From Natronorubrum tibetense GA33 (GTDB lineage: Archaea; Halobacteriota; Halobacteria; Halobacteriales; Natrialbaceae): a stretch of 64,000 bases of DNA. Each line of letters starts with the position of its first letter. The first letter of the stretch is position 1. Under the pieces are notes generated by a model, which had not been told where the DNA came from, made no database searches, and saw only the letters and a list, made by a program, of their open reading frames with translations. The position numbers and the translations under genes are program-made. Of the stretch, positions 53,513 through 61,950 are shown in pieces. The stretch is from contig NZ_KB913017.1 in the NCBI RefSeq assembly GCF_000383975.1, forward strand, positions 186,001 to 250,000, in the 5' to 3' direction.

Positions 53513-53541
53513 AAATATTCCTGCATACGAAAAAAATATTT
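53513..53541. promoter_or_regulatory. AT-rich inverted repeat upstream of dpsA
   Basis: AAATATT and AATATTT are separated by 15 bases. A TATA-like CTTTAAG (53555-53561) follows 29 bases before the dpsA ATG, so the inverted repeat lies just upstream of the core promoter where an activator or metal regulator could bind. Confidence 0.4.
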
Positions 53542-53589
53542 TGGCATGGGCAATCTTTAAGTGGAACGCGCGTGTACTAGTGAAATACG

Positions 53590-54135
53590 ATGAGCACCCA
53601 GAAGACCGTCCGTCAACAGGCCGACGTCGTCGAGGAGAACGAACTTCGCCTCGATCAGGAGAAGGCCGAACAGATCGTCGAAGCGCTCAACACGGAGCTT
53701 GCGAACGCGTACGTGCTGTACCACCAGCTCAAAAAACACCACTGGGTCGTCGAGGGCGCGGAGTTCCTCCCGCTGCACGAATTCTTAGAGGAGGCCTACG
53801 AACACGTGGAGGAAGGCGCGGACGTTATCGCCGAGCGCACTCAGGCCCTCGGCGGCGTCCCCGTCTCCGGTCCGACCAACCAGGAGCGCCGCGCCACCGT
53901 CGAGTTCGAGGGCGAGGACGTCTACGACGTCCGGACGATGTTCCAGAACGACCTCGAGATGTACGGCGACATCATCGAGTCGATGCGCGACAGCATCGAA
54001 CTCGCAGAGAACCTCGGCGATTACGCCACCACCGAGATCCTGCGTGAGATCCTCGTGACGCTCGAGGAAGACGGTCACCACTTCGAGCACTACCTCGAGG
54101 ACGACACCCTCGTGCTCGAAGAGGCGACGAAGTAG
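53590..54135 (+). CDS. dpsA: DNA-protecting ferritin-like protein DpsA
   Basis: A 181-residue Dps. The N-terminal tail (MSTQKTVRQQADVVEENELR) leads into the four-helix ferritin-like bundle: ELANAYVLYHQLKKHHWVVEG holds the His of the inter-subunit ferroxidase site (HHW), and EFLEEAYEHVEEGADVIAERT the acidic ligands, with a later DDGHHFEHYLEDD-type end. It oxidises iron with peroxide and stores it as a 12-mer, protecting DNA. Haloarchaeal dpsA genes respond to iron and oxidative stress, and the AT-rich inverted repeat upstream fits that. Confidence 0.95.
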   Translation: MSTQKTVRQQADVVEENELRLDQEKAEQIVEALNTELANAYVLYHQLKKHHWVVEGAEFLPLHEFLEEAYEHVEEGADVIAERTQALGGVPVSGPTNQERRATVEFEGEDVYDVRTMFQNDLEMYGDIIESMRDSIELAENLGDYATTEILREILVTLEEDGHHFEHYLEDDTLVLEEATK

Positions 54136-54252
54136 CGCGGCCGACGACGACGGTAGTCCGCTTCGATTCTCGTATTTTTACCCGCCGTGAGCGATAGCTG
54201 TGCGCTCGAGCGGTCGCCAGCCGTCAGTCGCCCGAGTGCGGTATCGCGCCGC

Positions 54253-54645
54253 TCATCGACGCCGAGAGATAATTCCCGCAAGGAGGGCGACGCCAACGAG
54301 ACCGAGCAGCGGCCGGATCGGATCGACGTAGGTCGCCAGCCACGAGACGCTGAAGAGCGCGACGAGCACTGCGTTGCAGTGGGGACAGGCGACGGCGACG
54401 AACCCGCCCGCCGCACCACCGTACGCACAGCCGTCGCCGCCGCAGTCGTCGAGCGTCGCTCGCTGCGTGACGTACGCGCCGACCAGAATGGCCGTCAGCG
54501 ACAGCAGCGCGTAATCGATCGCGGTTCGAGGAACCATGCGGTCGAACAGTGACGTCTGGAGGAGACCAGTGACGATGCCGGTGAATAGGAAGAATCCGCC
54601 CGCAGCGAGAGCGCCCTTCAGGAGCGCCGCTCGAGTGGCCTGCAT
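54253..54645 (-). CDS. small membrane protein with cysteine pairs
   Basis: A 130-residue membrane protein from ATG 54645. Four hydrophobic segments (for example LLKGALAAGGFFLFTGIVTG and LSLTAILVGAYV) alternate with two cysteine groups: CGGDGC near residue 70 and ACPHC near residue 87. A CPHC facing one side of the membrane recalls thioredoxin-like or quinone-linked redox sites, but no family is recognised. The upstream Arg-rich in-frame extension is not likely to be coding. Convergent with dpsA. Confidence 0.7.
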   Translation of the reverse strand: MQATRAALLKGALAAGGFFLFTGIVTGLLQTSLFDRMVPRTAIDYALLSLTAILVGAYVTQRATLDDCGGDGCAYGGAAGGFVAVACPHCNAVLVALFSVSWLATYVDPIRPLLGLVGVALLAGIISRRR

Positions 54646-54819
54646 GGGATCCGGTTTGGGAGCGGCGTACAAATCCTCTGTGGCTGTGCGTTCGGGAAGG
54701 GGGGAATCGATTCGGGCCGACGAGCGGCGCTCGTTTCGAGCGAACGGGGACGAACGCGTTCGCTGCACACGGTCCCGAAGCGGCTATCGATCAGTGGGAA
54801 ACAGATTCGGCGCTCCGAC

Positions 54820-54984
54820 TCACCGCTGGAGGTCGACGGCGCAATCGGCGGCGATCCAGCCGTCGGTGTTGCCGCGTTCGGTGATGATGAGTTTGCCGGG
54901 GCGGGGCACGTGGCTGCTCACGACCGCCGACGGCTCCTCGAGCGTCTCGGAGTCGGAATCCTTCCTGCGGGCGGGTACGTCCAT
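54820..54984 (-). CDS. 54-residue protein, DUF7331-like
   Basis: A 54-residue product from ATG 54984. The start MDVPARRKDSDSETLEEPSA is charged, and the second half (RPGKLIITERGNTDGWIAAD, then C) is beta-like. It resembles the haloarchaeal DUF7331 small proteins (name from memory). A DtxR-box-like palindrome lies 9 to 23 bases upstream of the start codon, so it is probably metal-regulated. No signal or membrane segment. Function unknown. Confidence 0.7.
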   Translation of the reverse strand: MDVPARRKDSDSETLEEPSAVVSSHVPRPGKLIITERGNTDGWIAADCAVDLQR

Positions 54985-54993
54985 CACGTGTTG

Positions 54994-55008
54994 TTAGGTG
55001 AGCCTAAA
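54994..55008. promoter_or_regulatory. DtxR/IdeR-type iron-box palindrome
   Basis: TTAGGTGAGCCTAAA is a perfect 5-base inverted repeat with a 4-base spacer and matches the start of the DtxR/IdeR consensus TTAGGTTAGCCTAACC closely. A second half-site (GGCCTAAG) follows at about 55033-55040. On the - strand the TATA-like CTTTTTAG lies just upstream (55009-55016), so a bound repressor would sit over the transcription start of the 54-residue gene. Confidence 0.65.
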
Positions 55009-55114
55009 TCTAAAAAGGTTTTGGTCGGCCTAAGATCGTGGGAGTCGGCGGGACTGGTTGGCTCGAGCAGTGGCATGGGTTACTTTCACACTGATCGCGA
55101 CCGTAGCCGCACGC

Positions 55115-55654
55115 ATGGAGTACGACGTCGTCCAGGGCGATATCGCCACACAGCCCGCCGACGCACTCGCCAACGCCGCCGGCACGAGCCTTCGAATGGG
55201 GTCGGGCGTCGCCGGCGCGCTCAGGCGGGGCGCGGGCGAAGAGATCACCGAGGAAGCCACGCGGAAGGGACCGGTCGACCTCGGCGCAGTCGCGGTCACC
55301 GACGCCTACGGCTTAGACGCCGAGTACGTGATCCATGCGGCCGCGATGCCCCACTACGGAGATGGGCAGGCGACCGCGGAGAGTATTCGTGACGCGACCC
55401 GGAACGCACTCGAGTGCGCCGACGACCTCGGCTGTCGGTCGCTCGTGATTCCGGCGCTCGGCTGTGGCGTCGCCGGCTTCGACCTCGCGGACGGAGCCGA
55501 GATCATCGACGAGGAGATTCGCAACTACGACCCCGACGCGCTCGAGGACGTCCGGTTCATCGCCTACAGCGACGAGGAGTACGACGCAGTCCGCGCTGCG
55601 ACCGGAAAGGCGGAGCAGTCGGAACTGAAGGAAGGGAGCAAGGCGGATCGGTGA
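55115..55654 (+). CDS. macro-domain protein
   Basis: A 179-residue stand-alone macro domain from ATG 55115. VQGDIATQPADALANAAGT (ADP-ribose binding loop), GSGVAGALRRGAG, then SLVIPALGCGVAGF (distal loop) define the fold. Members bind or remove ADP-ribose or related nucleotides such as O-acetyl-ADP-ribose. It faces the DUF7331-like gene head to head, and the iron box lies in the shared promoter region, about 110 bases from this start. Cytoplasmic. Confidence 0.92.
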   Translation: MEYDVVQGDIATQPADALANAAGTSLRMGSGVAGALRRGAGEEITEEATRKGPVDLGAVAVTDAYGLDAEYVIHAAAMPHYGDGQATAESIRDATRNALECADDLGCRSLVIPALGCGVAGFDLADGAEIIDEEIRNYDPDALEDVRFIAYSDEEYDAVRAATGKAEQSELKEGSKADR

Positions 55655-55730
55655 CGGTACGGCCGAACCCCGCCGGCTCGGGGATCGGGCCGTCCGAAGG
55701 GACGATGTGCGCCGGTCGAACCGGGCTCGG

Positions 55731-56108
55731 TCACTCGACCGTAACCTGCGCGGACCCGCCGGTCACCGTCACCTCGTAGTAGCCGTCGGTCGGGATTTCG
55801 ACCTCGAACGTCTCCTCGCCCTCGACGGTTTCGTCGAGTACCGGTCCGGAGTACGCTCTGGCCCCATCCTCGTCGCCGTCCGCGTTCTCGACCGTTTCGT
55901 CGAGATCGTAGCTGATCCAGACGTCGACGGTGCCCCCCTCTTCGACGGTCACACTCACCTCGAGTTCGTCGCCCTCCTCGACCTCGAAGGATTTTCCATC
56001 GTCGTCCTCGAGCTCCGCGGATAGCTCCGCTTCGTCTCCGAACGCACAGCCGGCCAGCGCGGCTGTGGCGGCGGTCGCAACGCCTGCCACGAATCGTCGT
56101 CGGTCCAT
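55731..56108 (-). CDS. Tat-exported lipoprotein with beta domain
   Basis: A 125-residue lipoprotein from ATG 56108. RRRFVAGVATAATAALAGC combines the Tat signal and lipobox (Cys21). The mature part is acidic and beta-rich (DELEVSVTVEEGGTVDVWIS, ETFEVEIPTDGYYEVTVTGG), like a small emp24/GOLD- or Ig-like domain. No catalytic motif. Surface protein of unknown function. Monocistronic. Confidence 0.78.
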   Translation of the reverse strand: MDRRRFVAGVATAATAALAGCAFGDEAELSAELEDDDGKSFEVEEGDELEVSVTVEEGGTVDVWISYDLDETVENADGDEDGARAYSGPVLDETVEGEETFEVEIPTDGYYEVTVTGGSAQVTVE

Positions 56109-56250
56109 GGATCTGTGCTCAACGACGACAGTGTTAATATCACGGTTGTCACTCACGACAGGATACCGACCGATATGGAACGAGACGACGGCAGAACGAG
56201 ACTGACAGCAGAACCAAACGGTCAGTACCGAAACGGATCGCGATCGCGAG

Positions 56251-57246
56251 TTACTCGAGCGAGAGGCCGCGAATCTCCACGCTCTCGCCGTCCTCGACGC
56301 GACCGATGATCCGGCCGTCGGTGGCCGCGACGAGGTCGTCGGCTCGATCCTCGGGAACGGCGACGACGAAGCCGGTGCCCATATTGAACGTCCGGTGCAT
56401 CTCTTCGTCGGTCACGTTTCCTTCCTCCTGGACGAACTCGAAGATCGGCTGGGCCGGGAACGGCTCCTCGATCACGTACTCGCGATCGCCCATTCGGAGC
56501 AGGTTCGTCCAGCCACCGCCCGTGATGTGGGCCGCCGCACGGACGTCGTGTTCGCGCATCGGCTCGAGCAGATCCGTGTAGATCCGCGTCGGCCGGAGCA
56601 GTTCCTCGCCGATCGATCGCTCCGGGTTCGGCGGGAATTCGTCGGTGTACTCGTGTGCGCGCGTGACGGCCTCTCGAGCGAGCGTCAGCCCGTTCGAGTG
56701 GATCCCGTTGGAGGCGAAGCCGACGAGCACGTCGCCGACCGCGGCCTCGCCCTCGAGAATGTCGTCTTTCCCGGCGAGGCCGGCGCAGGTGCCAGCGAGG
56801 TCGAAGCCCGAGACGACCTCGGGCATGACGGCCGTCTCGCCGCCCAGCAGGGTCATGCCGGACTCCTCGAGACCGACGGCAAGCCCCTCTCCGATCTCGT
56901 TCGTCAGGTCGTCGTCCGGTTCGTCGATCGCGAGGTAGTCGACGAACGCGACGGGTTCGACGCCTGCGGCGACGAGATCGTTGACGTTCATCGCGATGCA
57001 GTCGATTCCGATCGTCGAGAAGTCCGAGATAGCCTCAGCAACGATGAGTTTCGTTCCAACGCCGTCGGTCGCGAGCGCGAGATAGCGGTCGCCGATGTCG
57101 AGCAAGCCGGCGTACTCGGTCGTCAGGTCGCTGCCGAAGGCCTCGAGCAGTGCCGCGGTCGCATCCTCGCTGGCATCGATGTCGACGCCCGTCTCGGCAT
57201 AGGTAAGCCGTTCCTCCTCGCTCCCGTCGTCCGCTGAGTCGGTCAT
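56251..57246 (-). CDS. purM: phosphoribosylaminoimidazole synthetase (AIR synthetase)
   Basis: A 331-residue PurM from ATG 57246, forming AIR from FGAM and ATP in purine synthesis. The ATP loop is LATDGVGTKL. Further signatures are GIDCIAMNVNDLVAAGVEP, LLGGETAVMPE and FASNGIHSNGLTL, and late HITGGGWTNLLR and FNMGTGF. The acidic N-terminal 15 residues are typical of haloarchaea. It lies 69 bases downstream of the S2P protease gene on the same strand, but the two have no known link. Confidence 0.96.
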   Translation of the reverse strand: MTDSADDGSEEERLTYAETGVDIDASEDATAALLEAFGSDLTTEYAGLLDIGDRYLALATDGVGTKLIVAEAISDFSTIGIDCIAMNVNDLVAAGVEPVAFVDYLAIDEPDDDLTNEIGEGLAVGLEESGMTLLGGETAVMPEVVSGFDLAGTCAGLAGKDDILEGEAAVGDVLVGFASNGIHSNGLTLAREAVTRAHEYTDEFPPNPERSIGEELLRPTRIYTDLLEPMREHDVRAAAHITGGGWTNLLRMGDREYVIEEPFPAQPIFEFVQEEGNVTDEEMHRTFNMGTGFVVAVPEDRADDLVAATDGRIIGRVEDGESVEIRGLSLE

Positions 57247-57315
57247 GTCTGAACGACCTCCCGGCGCGAGCAAAAGGTCACCGGTCCGCTCGAGGCACGG
57301 GCTCGTTCGTCGAAC

Positions 57316-57948
57316 TCAGAAGAGACCGACGAACAGCAACACGTATCCCGCGAGCGCCACGCTCGGGACGAAGACGAGCGCGAAGATCCCCTTGTTCCAG
57401 TCGTAGACGGACTTGCCATCCAGCGGCCCGAAGGGGATCATGTTGAACGCCGCCAGCAGGAGGTTGATCCAGACGCCCATCTGTCCGATGGTACCGAGCA
57501 GACCGGGGAAGAGCATCAGCGGCAGGAACATGAGCGCGAGCAGGTGGTTGGTGATCGGTCCGGCGAGGGCGATCATCGCGTTCTCCTTTTTCGTGATCCG
57601 GCCCCGGTGGTAGACGGCTCCCGGCGCGGCGAAGAGGAGCCCGATCAGCGCGCTCATGATCGCCAGAAACAGCATCTGGTAGTCCGCCCGAAACTCGGCG
57701 ATCTGGCCGTACTCGATCGCGACGACCTTGTGGGCGAGTTCGTGCAACAGGAAGGCGACGCCGACGGTGACGAAGCTCAGTCCGACCATCGCGCCGAAGT
57801 AGCCGACTCCGGCCAGTCCACGGTGAATCGGGGCGAACAGCAGCGCGAACGCGACCGAGAGCGTGACCCACGCCACCGCCAGATCGAACAGCTCCTTGCT
57901 GCTGAAGGTGATCTCTGGTTCGGGCTGTGTACGGGTTGGCGTACTCAT
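57316..57948 (-). CDS. site-2-protease-family membrane metalloprotease (M50)
   Basis: A 210-residue intramembrane protease from ATG 57948. HELAHKVVAIEYG near residue 69 holds the zinc-binding HExxH and NMIPFGPLDG near the end gives the third ligand (Asp). About five membrane helices. No PDZ domain. S2P enzymes cut membrane-bound regulators. Its ATG overlaps the stop of the TraB-family gene by 4 bases, so the two proteins are made together and probably share a process. Confidence 0.9.
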   Translation of the reverse strand: MSTPTRTQPEPEITFSSKELFDLAVAWVTLSVAFALLFAPIHRGLAGVGYFGAMVGLSFVTVGVAFLLHELAHKVVAIEYGQIAEFRADYQMLFLAIMSALIGLLFAAPGAVYHRGRITKKENAMIALAGPITNHLLALMFLPLMLFPGLLGTIGQMGVWINLLLAAFNMIPFGPLDGKSVYDWNKGIFALVFVPSVALAGYVLLFVGLF

Positions 57949-59714
57949 GTCACCAGCGCTCGAATCAATTCGAGCGTGTTCTCGGCGCCCCGAAGCAGTT
58001 CGCCCATCAGCGCGTCGACGCCACCGATCTCGGGGGCCAGCCACGGCACGACGACGATGAAGAACAGGAACGTGGCGATCATGCTCCCGATGTTCGTCAG
58101 CGCGACGATCATGATGAGCCGGAATAGCGGCACGTCGAACATCTCGGAGAGCGCGTCCTCCATCGGTCGATCGGCGTCGCCGACGATGTCGTTAAGCTGC
58201 TGGACGTCCCGTACGTTGACCGGTCGGTGTTTGAGTTCGACGTAGCCGGCGAACCAGCCGGGTGCCAACAGCGGGTTGATACTGGTCAACCAGGCGACGG
58301 AGCCACCGACGCCGGCACTGGTCCAGTGCGCACCGGCGAGGCGCGCGAGCGCGAACGCGAAGACGCCGTTGAACAGGAACCACGCGCCGAACAGCTGGAG
58401 CAAGAAGGTGTCCTGGACACCGGCCATAATCAGGAGGAAGAAAAAGCCGATGAAGCCGACCATAACCAGGTAGCCGAAAAGCTTGACCGGAGCGAATCGC
58501 CGCCCCGAGGCGGCTCCGGAGAGCGACTCGAGCGTCGGGATCTCCGTCGGGTTTGCCAAGTGACGCTCGATACCGGCTTTGTGGCCGGCACCGACGACGG
58601 CGACGACGTCGTACCCCTGGGTGCGCAACTGGTGGAGGTGGTTCGCGATGTAGGCGTCGCGTTCGTCGATCAGCGCGTTCGCCCCGCGGGGGCTAAACTG
58701 TCGGAACTCCTCCATCATCGCCCTGACGACGTCGCCGTCGGTCATCTCCTCGATGTCGACTTCCTCTATGTCCTCGACGTCGCTGCCGAGGGCGTCGAGG
58801 AAGACTCCGAGCACGGCACCGATCGCGACTCCGATACCGAGACCGGCGACGACGCCGACGGTCCCGCGGATCGCGTAGGTACCGGCGCTCTCGAAGGTCC
58901 CAGCCGAGAGCGGCCCGACGAACGTCTCGGTCGCGACCAGTGCGAGACAGCCGCCGACGCCCAGTACCGCTCCCGCGATGAGCCGTATCGAGAAGCCGCT
59001 GCGTATCCCGGTCGACTCGCCGACCGACTCGAGCGAGGGGAGAAAAAGCAGTCCGACGAGCGCTCCGCCGACGGCCCCGCCGATGGCAGCGCCGGCGTAC
59101 TGGAGCGTGGTGGCGTCGGAGATACCGAGCAACAGCGCGTCGCCGAGGCCGAGCATGGGTGCGAGGAACGCGGCGAAAACGAACCCGACGAAGAGACCGG
59201 CCGCGGCACCGAACGCGAGCCCAATGGTTCGCGGGTCGGTGACGCCGAGGGCGAGTCCGCCGATCATTTTCATCTTCTCGGTGAATGATAACCGACTCCA
59301 GAACCGCTGGATCGTCACCTGAATGTCCCGGTCGACGAGTGCGACGCCGCTCCCGTTGCGTTCTGCGGCTTCGATGGCGGCTCGCATGTCCGCACCGGGT
59401 TCGATGTCGAACTTCTCGCCGAGTCGCGACTGGACGTAAGAGAGCATCCAGTAAGCCAGAAACTGGAAGACGGTGTTGCCCGAGAGGAGGTCCTTGGCCT
59501 CGATATCGTCGGGGGTGCCGCCTTGCATCTGATTGTACCGGTCCTCGTCGAGCTCGACGGCGACGACGTCCGGCTGTTCCCGATCGATCGTTTCGTGGAC
59601 TTCGTCGACGCTCGCCTGCGAGACGTGTGCGGTCCCGAGAACGTGCACCGAGCCCTGTTCGTCAGCGGGGGGCTCCGGTGGCTCCGGCACGCCGGCGTCG
59701 CCTGCATCGCTCAT
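57945..59714 (-). CDS. TraB/PrgY-like membrane protein
   Basis: A 589-residue protein. The TraB/PrgY domain starts at residue about 20 (SVHVLGTAHVSQASVDEV with the conserved GxxH, then VVAVELDEDRY) and its C-terminal part is at about residues 355-400 (VVAVVGAGHKAGIERHL). Helical membrane segments are interleaved at residues 165-320 and 420-560. Bacterial PrgY limits pheromone activity, and related eukaryotic TraB domains sit in mitochondria. The domain is thought to be a metal-dependent peptidase-like fold. It is translationally coupled to the S2P protease. Target unknown. Confidence 0.88.
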   Translation of the reverse strand: MSDAGDAGVPEPPEPPADEQGSVHVLGTAHVSQASVDEVHETIDREQPDVVAVELDEDRYNQMQGGTPDDIEAKDLLSGNTVFQFLAYWMLSYVQSRLGEKFDIEPGADMRAAIEAAERNGSGVALVDRDIQVTIQRFWSRLSFTEKMKMIGGLALGVTDPRTIGLAFGAAAGLFVGFVFAAFLAPMLGLGDALLLGISDATTLQYAGAAIGGAVGGALVGLLFLPSLESVGESTGIRSGFSIRLIAGAVLGVGGCLALVATETFVGPLSAGTFESAGTYAIRGTVGVVAGLGIGVAIGAVLGVFLDALGSDVEDIEEVDIEEMTDGDVVRAMMEEFRQFSPRGANALIDERDAYIANHLHQLRTQGYDVVAVVGAGHKAGIERHLANPTEIPTLESLSGAASGRRFAPVKLFGYLVMVGFIGFFFLLIMAGVQDTFLLQLFGAWFLFNGVFAFALARLAGAHWTSAGVGGSVAWLTSINPLLAPGWFAGYVELKHRPVNVRDVQQLNDIVGDADRPMEDALSEMFDVPLFRLIMIVALTNIGSMIATFLFFIVVVPWLAPEIGGVDALMGELLRGAENTLELIRALVT

Positions 59715-59887
59715 TAGCGGATCAACTCGGCGGGGACTTTTACCAGTATCGAACTACAGAGAAATAATAAATTCGGTTCGCATCCTGTTGTATCTATATA
59801 CAGGAGGTGAAAACTGCCGGCCGATTGCGGTCCCGTTCGCGAACGGCGACGACAAGAGTGATTGGGGACGTCGCGCAAGAACGACCG

Positions 59888-60334
59888 ATGACGAATCTCA
59901 TGGAGACGCTGGTCGAGAATCGCGAGATGGTTCAACCCAACCACGCCAACATGCTCGACACGGCCCACGGCGGGAACGTAATGAAGTGGATGGACGAGGT
60001 GGGTGCCATGTCGGCCATGCTCTTCTCCGGCGAGACCTGCGTCACCGCACGGGTCAATCAGATGAACTTCGAGCGCCCGATTCGCGTCGGCGATACGGCT
60101 TACATCACGGCCTACGTCTACGACTCCGGGACCTCGAGCGTGAAGTTTCGACTGATCACCGAACGCGAGGACCTGCGAACTCGAGAGCGTGAGAAGACCA
60201 CCGAGTCCTACTTCGTCTACGTTGCCATCGACGAGCACAAGGAGCCGACGACGGTTCCCGACCTGACCGTCAGCAGCGAGGAGGCCGATCGGCTGCGACG
60301 GGAGGCGCTCGAGGGGGAAAACGGGAACTGTTGA
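59888..60334 (+). CDS. acyl-CoA thioesterase (hot-dog fold)
   Basis: A 148-residue hot-dog thioesterase from ATG 59888 (MTNLMETLVENREMVQPNHA). HGGNVMKWMDEVGAMSAM carries the conserved HGGxxM of the YciA/BFIT-type family, and FERPIRVGDTAYITAYVYD covers the central sheet. Expected reaction: acyl-CoA hydrolysis to free acid and CoA. The chain-length preference is unknown. Monocistronic. Confidence 0.9.
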   Translation: MTNLMETLVENREMVQPNHANMLDTAHGGNVMKWMDEVGAMSAMLFSGETCVTARVNQMNFERPIRVGDTAYITAYVYDSGTSSVKFRLITEREDLRTREREKTTESYFVYVAIDEHKEPTTVPDLTVSSEEADRLRREALEGENGNC

Positions 60335-60371
60335 CCACCGCCGTCGCAAATCGGAGCACGGCCGTTCGGCG

Positions 60372-61475
60372 TCAGTCGAACCGAATCGTCTCGGTCCGCG
60401 GATCGATCTCGACGCGACCTCCGATCGGGATCGGCGTCGTCGGATAGGTGTGTCCAAAGTCGACGTCGAAGACGATCGGTGCGTCGGGGTTGTAGCGGGC
60501 GAAGATGTCCGCGATCGTCTCGCGCTGAGTCGCCCGGTACCGCTCGCGCTGCTCCGGCGGCTTGTCCGCCAGATGCGAGCGCGCCGCGGGCCGACCGACG
60601 AGCACCCCGTCGAAGCGCTCGAGCAGTCCCCGCTGGCCGAACGCCTCGAGGACGCGCGCGACCCAGGAGTGGGGCGGGACCTCCTCGGACGTCTCGAGGG
60701 CGAGAATCGCCCCCTCGAGGGCGTCGTCGTCGGGACGGAACCGGTCGGCGAGCAGCCGCTGTGCGAGGATTTCGAGACAGCCGCCCCAGACGCGTCCCTC
60801 GACGGGGTCGTGTCCTCGCGGCTGCTCGCTGCTCGTATCGTTCGCGGCTGTCGCCTCGCTTTCGCCGCCGGCCCACTTCCAGCCCGGATTCGGCTCGGTT
60901 CCGCGGGGCGTCTCGAGCGAGTCTGGGTCCGCCCAGTCGCCGGGTTCGTCGGTGAACTCGGGAGCCGGCTCGAGTGCCCCGAACGAATCGTCGAAGAACG
61001 CGCGCTCGACGTACTCGACCGTGTGCTCGAAGAGCCGACCGTCCATCCCCAGTTCGACGATCACGCTCGGGCCGTAGTAGGAGACGATGCCGAGATTCCA
61101 CAGCGAGAGTGAGAGGTGTGTGTTATCACTGTAGCCGTAGAACCGGGTCGGATTCTCGCAGAGCACGTCGGGATCGAGGTGCTCGAGGATGCGTATCTGG
61201 TCGTTGCCCCCGAACGTGCTGATCACGCCGCCGATTTCGGGATCTTCAAACGCGTCCATCACGTCTCGAGCGCGCTCCGCGGGGTGGTCGGCGAGGGAGT
61301 CCGCGCTCTTCGACGCGGTGGGGTACTCGACCGGTTCGAGGTCGAACACTTCGCGCAGGCGCTCGAGCCCCAGTTCGTAAACGTGAGGAAAGTCGGTGGC
61401 CCGGTTCGACGCCGGCGCGACGACCGCGATTCGATCGCCGCGCTCGAGCGGCGGGGGCGTGTCGAATTCCGTCAT
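60372..61475 (-). CDS. S66-family peptidase (LD-carboxypeptidase / MccF-like)
   Basis: A 367-residue S66 peptidase. The N-terminal AVVAPASNRATDFPHVYELG and GFGG-equivalent STFGGNDQIR are family marks. The nucleophile Ser lies in FYGYSDNTHLSL, and EGRVWGGCLEIL and the C-terminal FGHTYP supply the Glu and His of the triad. Bacterial homologues trim murein tetrapeptides or inactivate microcin C (MccF). Haloarchaea have no murein, so another amide is the target, such as a toxic peptide or nucleotide-peptide conjugate. An acidic insert is present around residues 175-220. Monocistronic. Confidence 0.88.
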   Translation of the reverse strand: MTEFDTPPPLERGDRIAVVAPASNRATDFPHVYELGLERLREVFDLEPVEYPTASKSADSLADHPAERARDVMDAFEDPEIGGVISTFGGNDQIRILEHLDPDVLCENPTRFYGYSDNTHLSLSLWNLGIVSYYGPSVIVELGMDGRLFEHTVEYVERAFFDDSFGALEPAPEFTDEPGDWADPDSLETPRGTEPNPGWKWAGGESEATAANDTSSEQPRGHDPVEGRVWGGCLEILAQRLLADRFRPDDDALEGAILALETSEEVPPHSWVARVLEAFGQRGLLERFDGVLVGRPAARSHLADKPPEQRERYRATQRETIADIFARYNPDAPIVFDVDFGHTYPTTPIPIGGRVEIDPRTETIRFD

Positions 61476-61609
61476 GCACAGATCCTGTCGCTACGCCAGT
61501 AAATCAGTTCGGGGAACATTCGCGGCTAGTTCACAGTCCTCATGAACACTCGTATCCGTCTCTATAGGTCTGGAAATCGCAATAAAACGGCCCCTCGTCA
61601 AAACTGACT

Positions 61610-61855
61610 TCAGTTCTGGGGGCTGTCGCCGTCACCGTCGCTCGAGAGGGTTCCGAACTCGACCTCTCTGGCTTCCTCGAGATAGCTACTCGCGGAGTCG
61701 CGGGTGTCCGCGACGGTCATCCCAACCATCGCACCGATCGCACCGCCGGTGCTGGCTGCGTTTCGACTGAAGACTGAACCGATCGCGGCCCCGACCGCCG
61801 CGCCCATGGCTGCATACCGGGCGCGGAGCAGGACGCGTTTGAGACGTGCTTTCAT
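61610..61855 (-). CDS. small glycine-zipper protein
   Basis: An 81-residue protein from ATG 61855. A basic N-terminus (MKARLKRVLLRARYA) is followed by a glycine-zipper segment (MGAAVGAAIGSVFSRNA, then GGAIGAMVGM) and an acidic tail. Two short helices with GxxxG patterns suggest membrane insertion or oligomerisation. Function unknown. Normal codon use and halophile composition support a real gene. Confidence 0.65.
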   Translation of the reverse strand: MKARLKRVLLRARYAAMGAAVGAAIGSVFSRNAASTGGAIGAMVGMTVADTRDSASSYLEEAREVEFGTLSSDGDGDSPQN

Positions 61856-61950
61856 ACGTCTAGTAGCGTTACAGTTGCTGATAAATATGTCTCCCGGATG
61901 CACGATCTGCAGCGGATCGGTCGATATCGATGCAGAAACGACAGTCGCCC

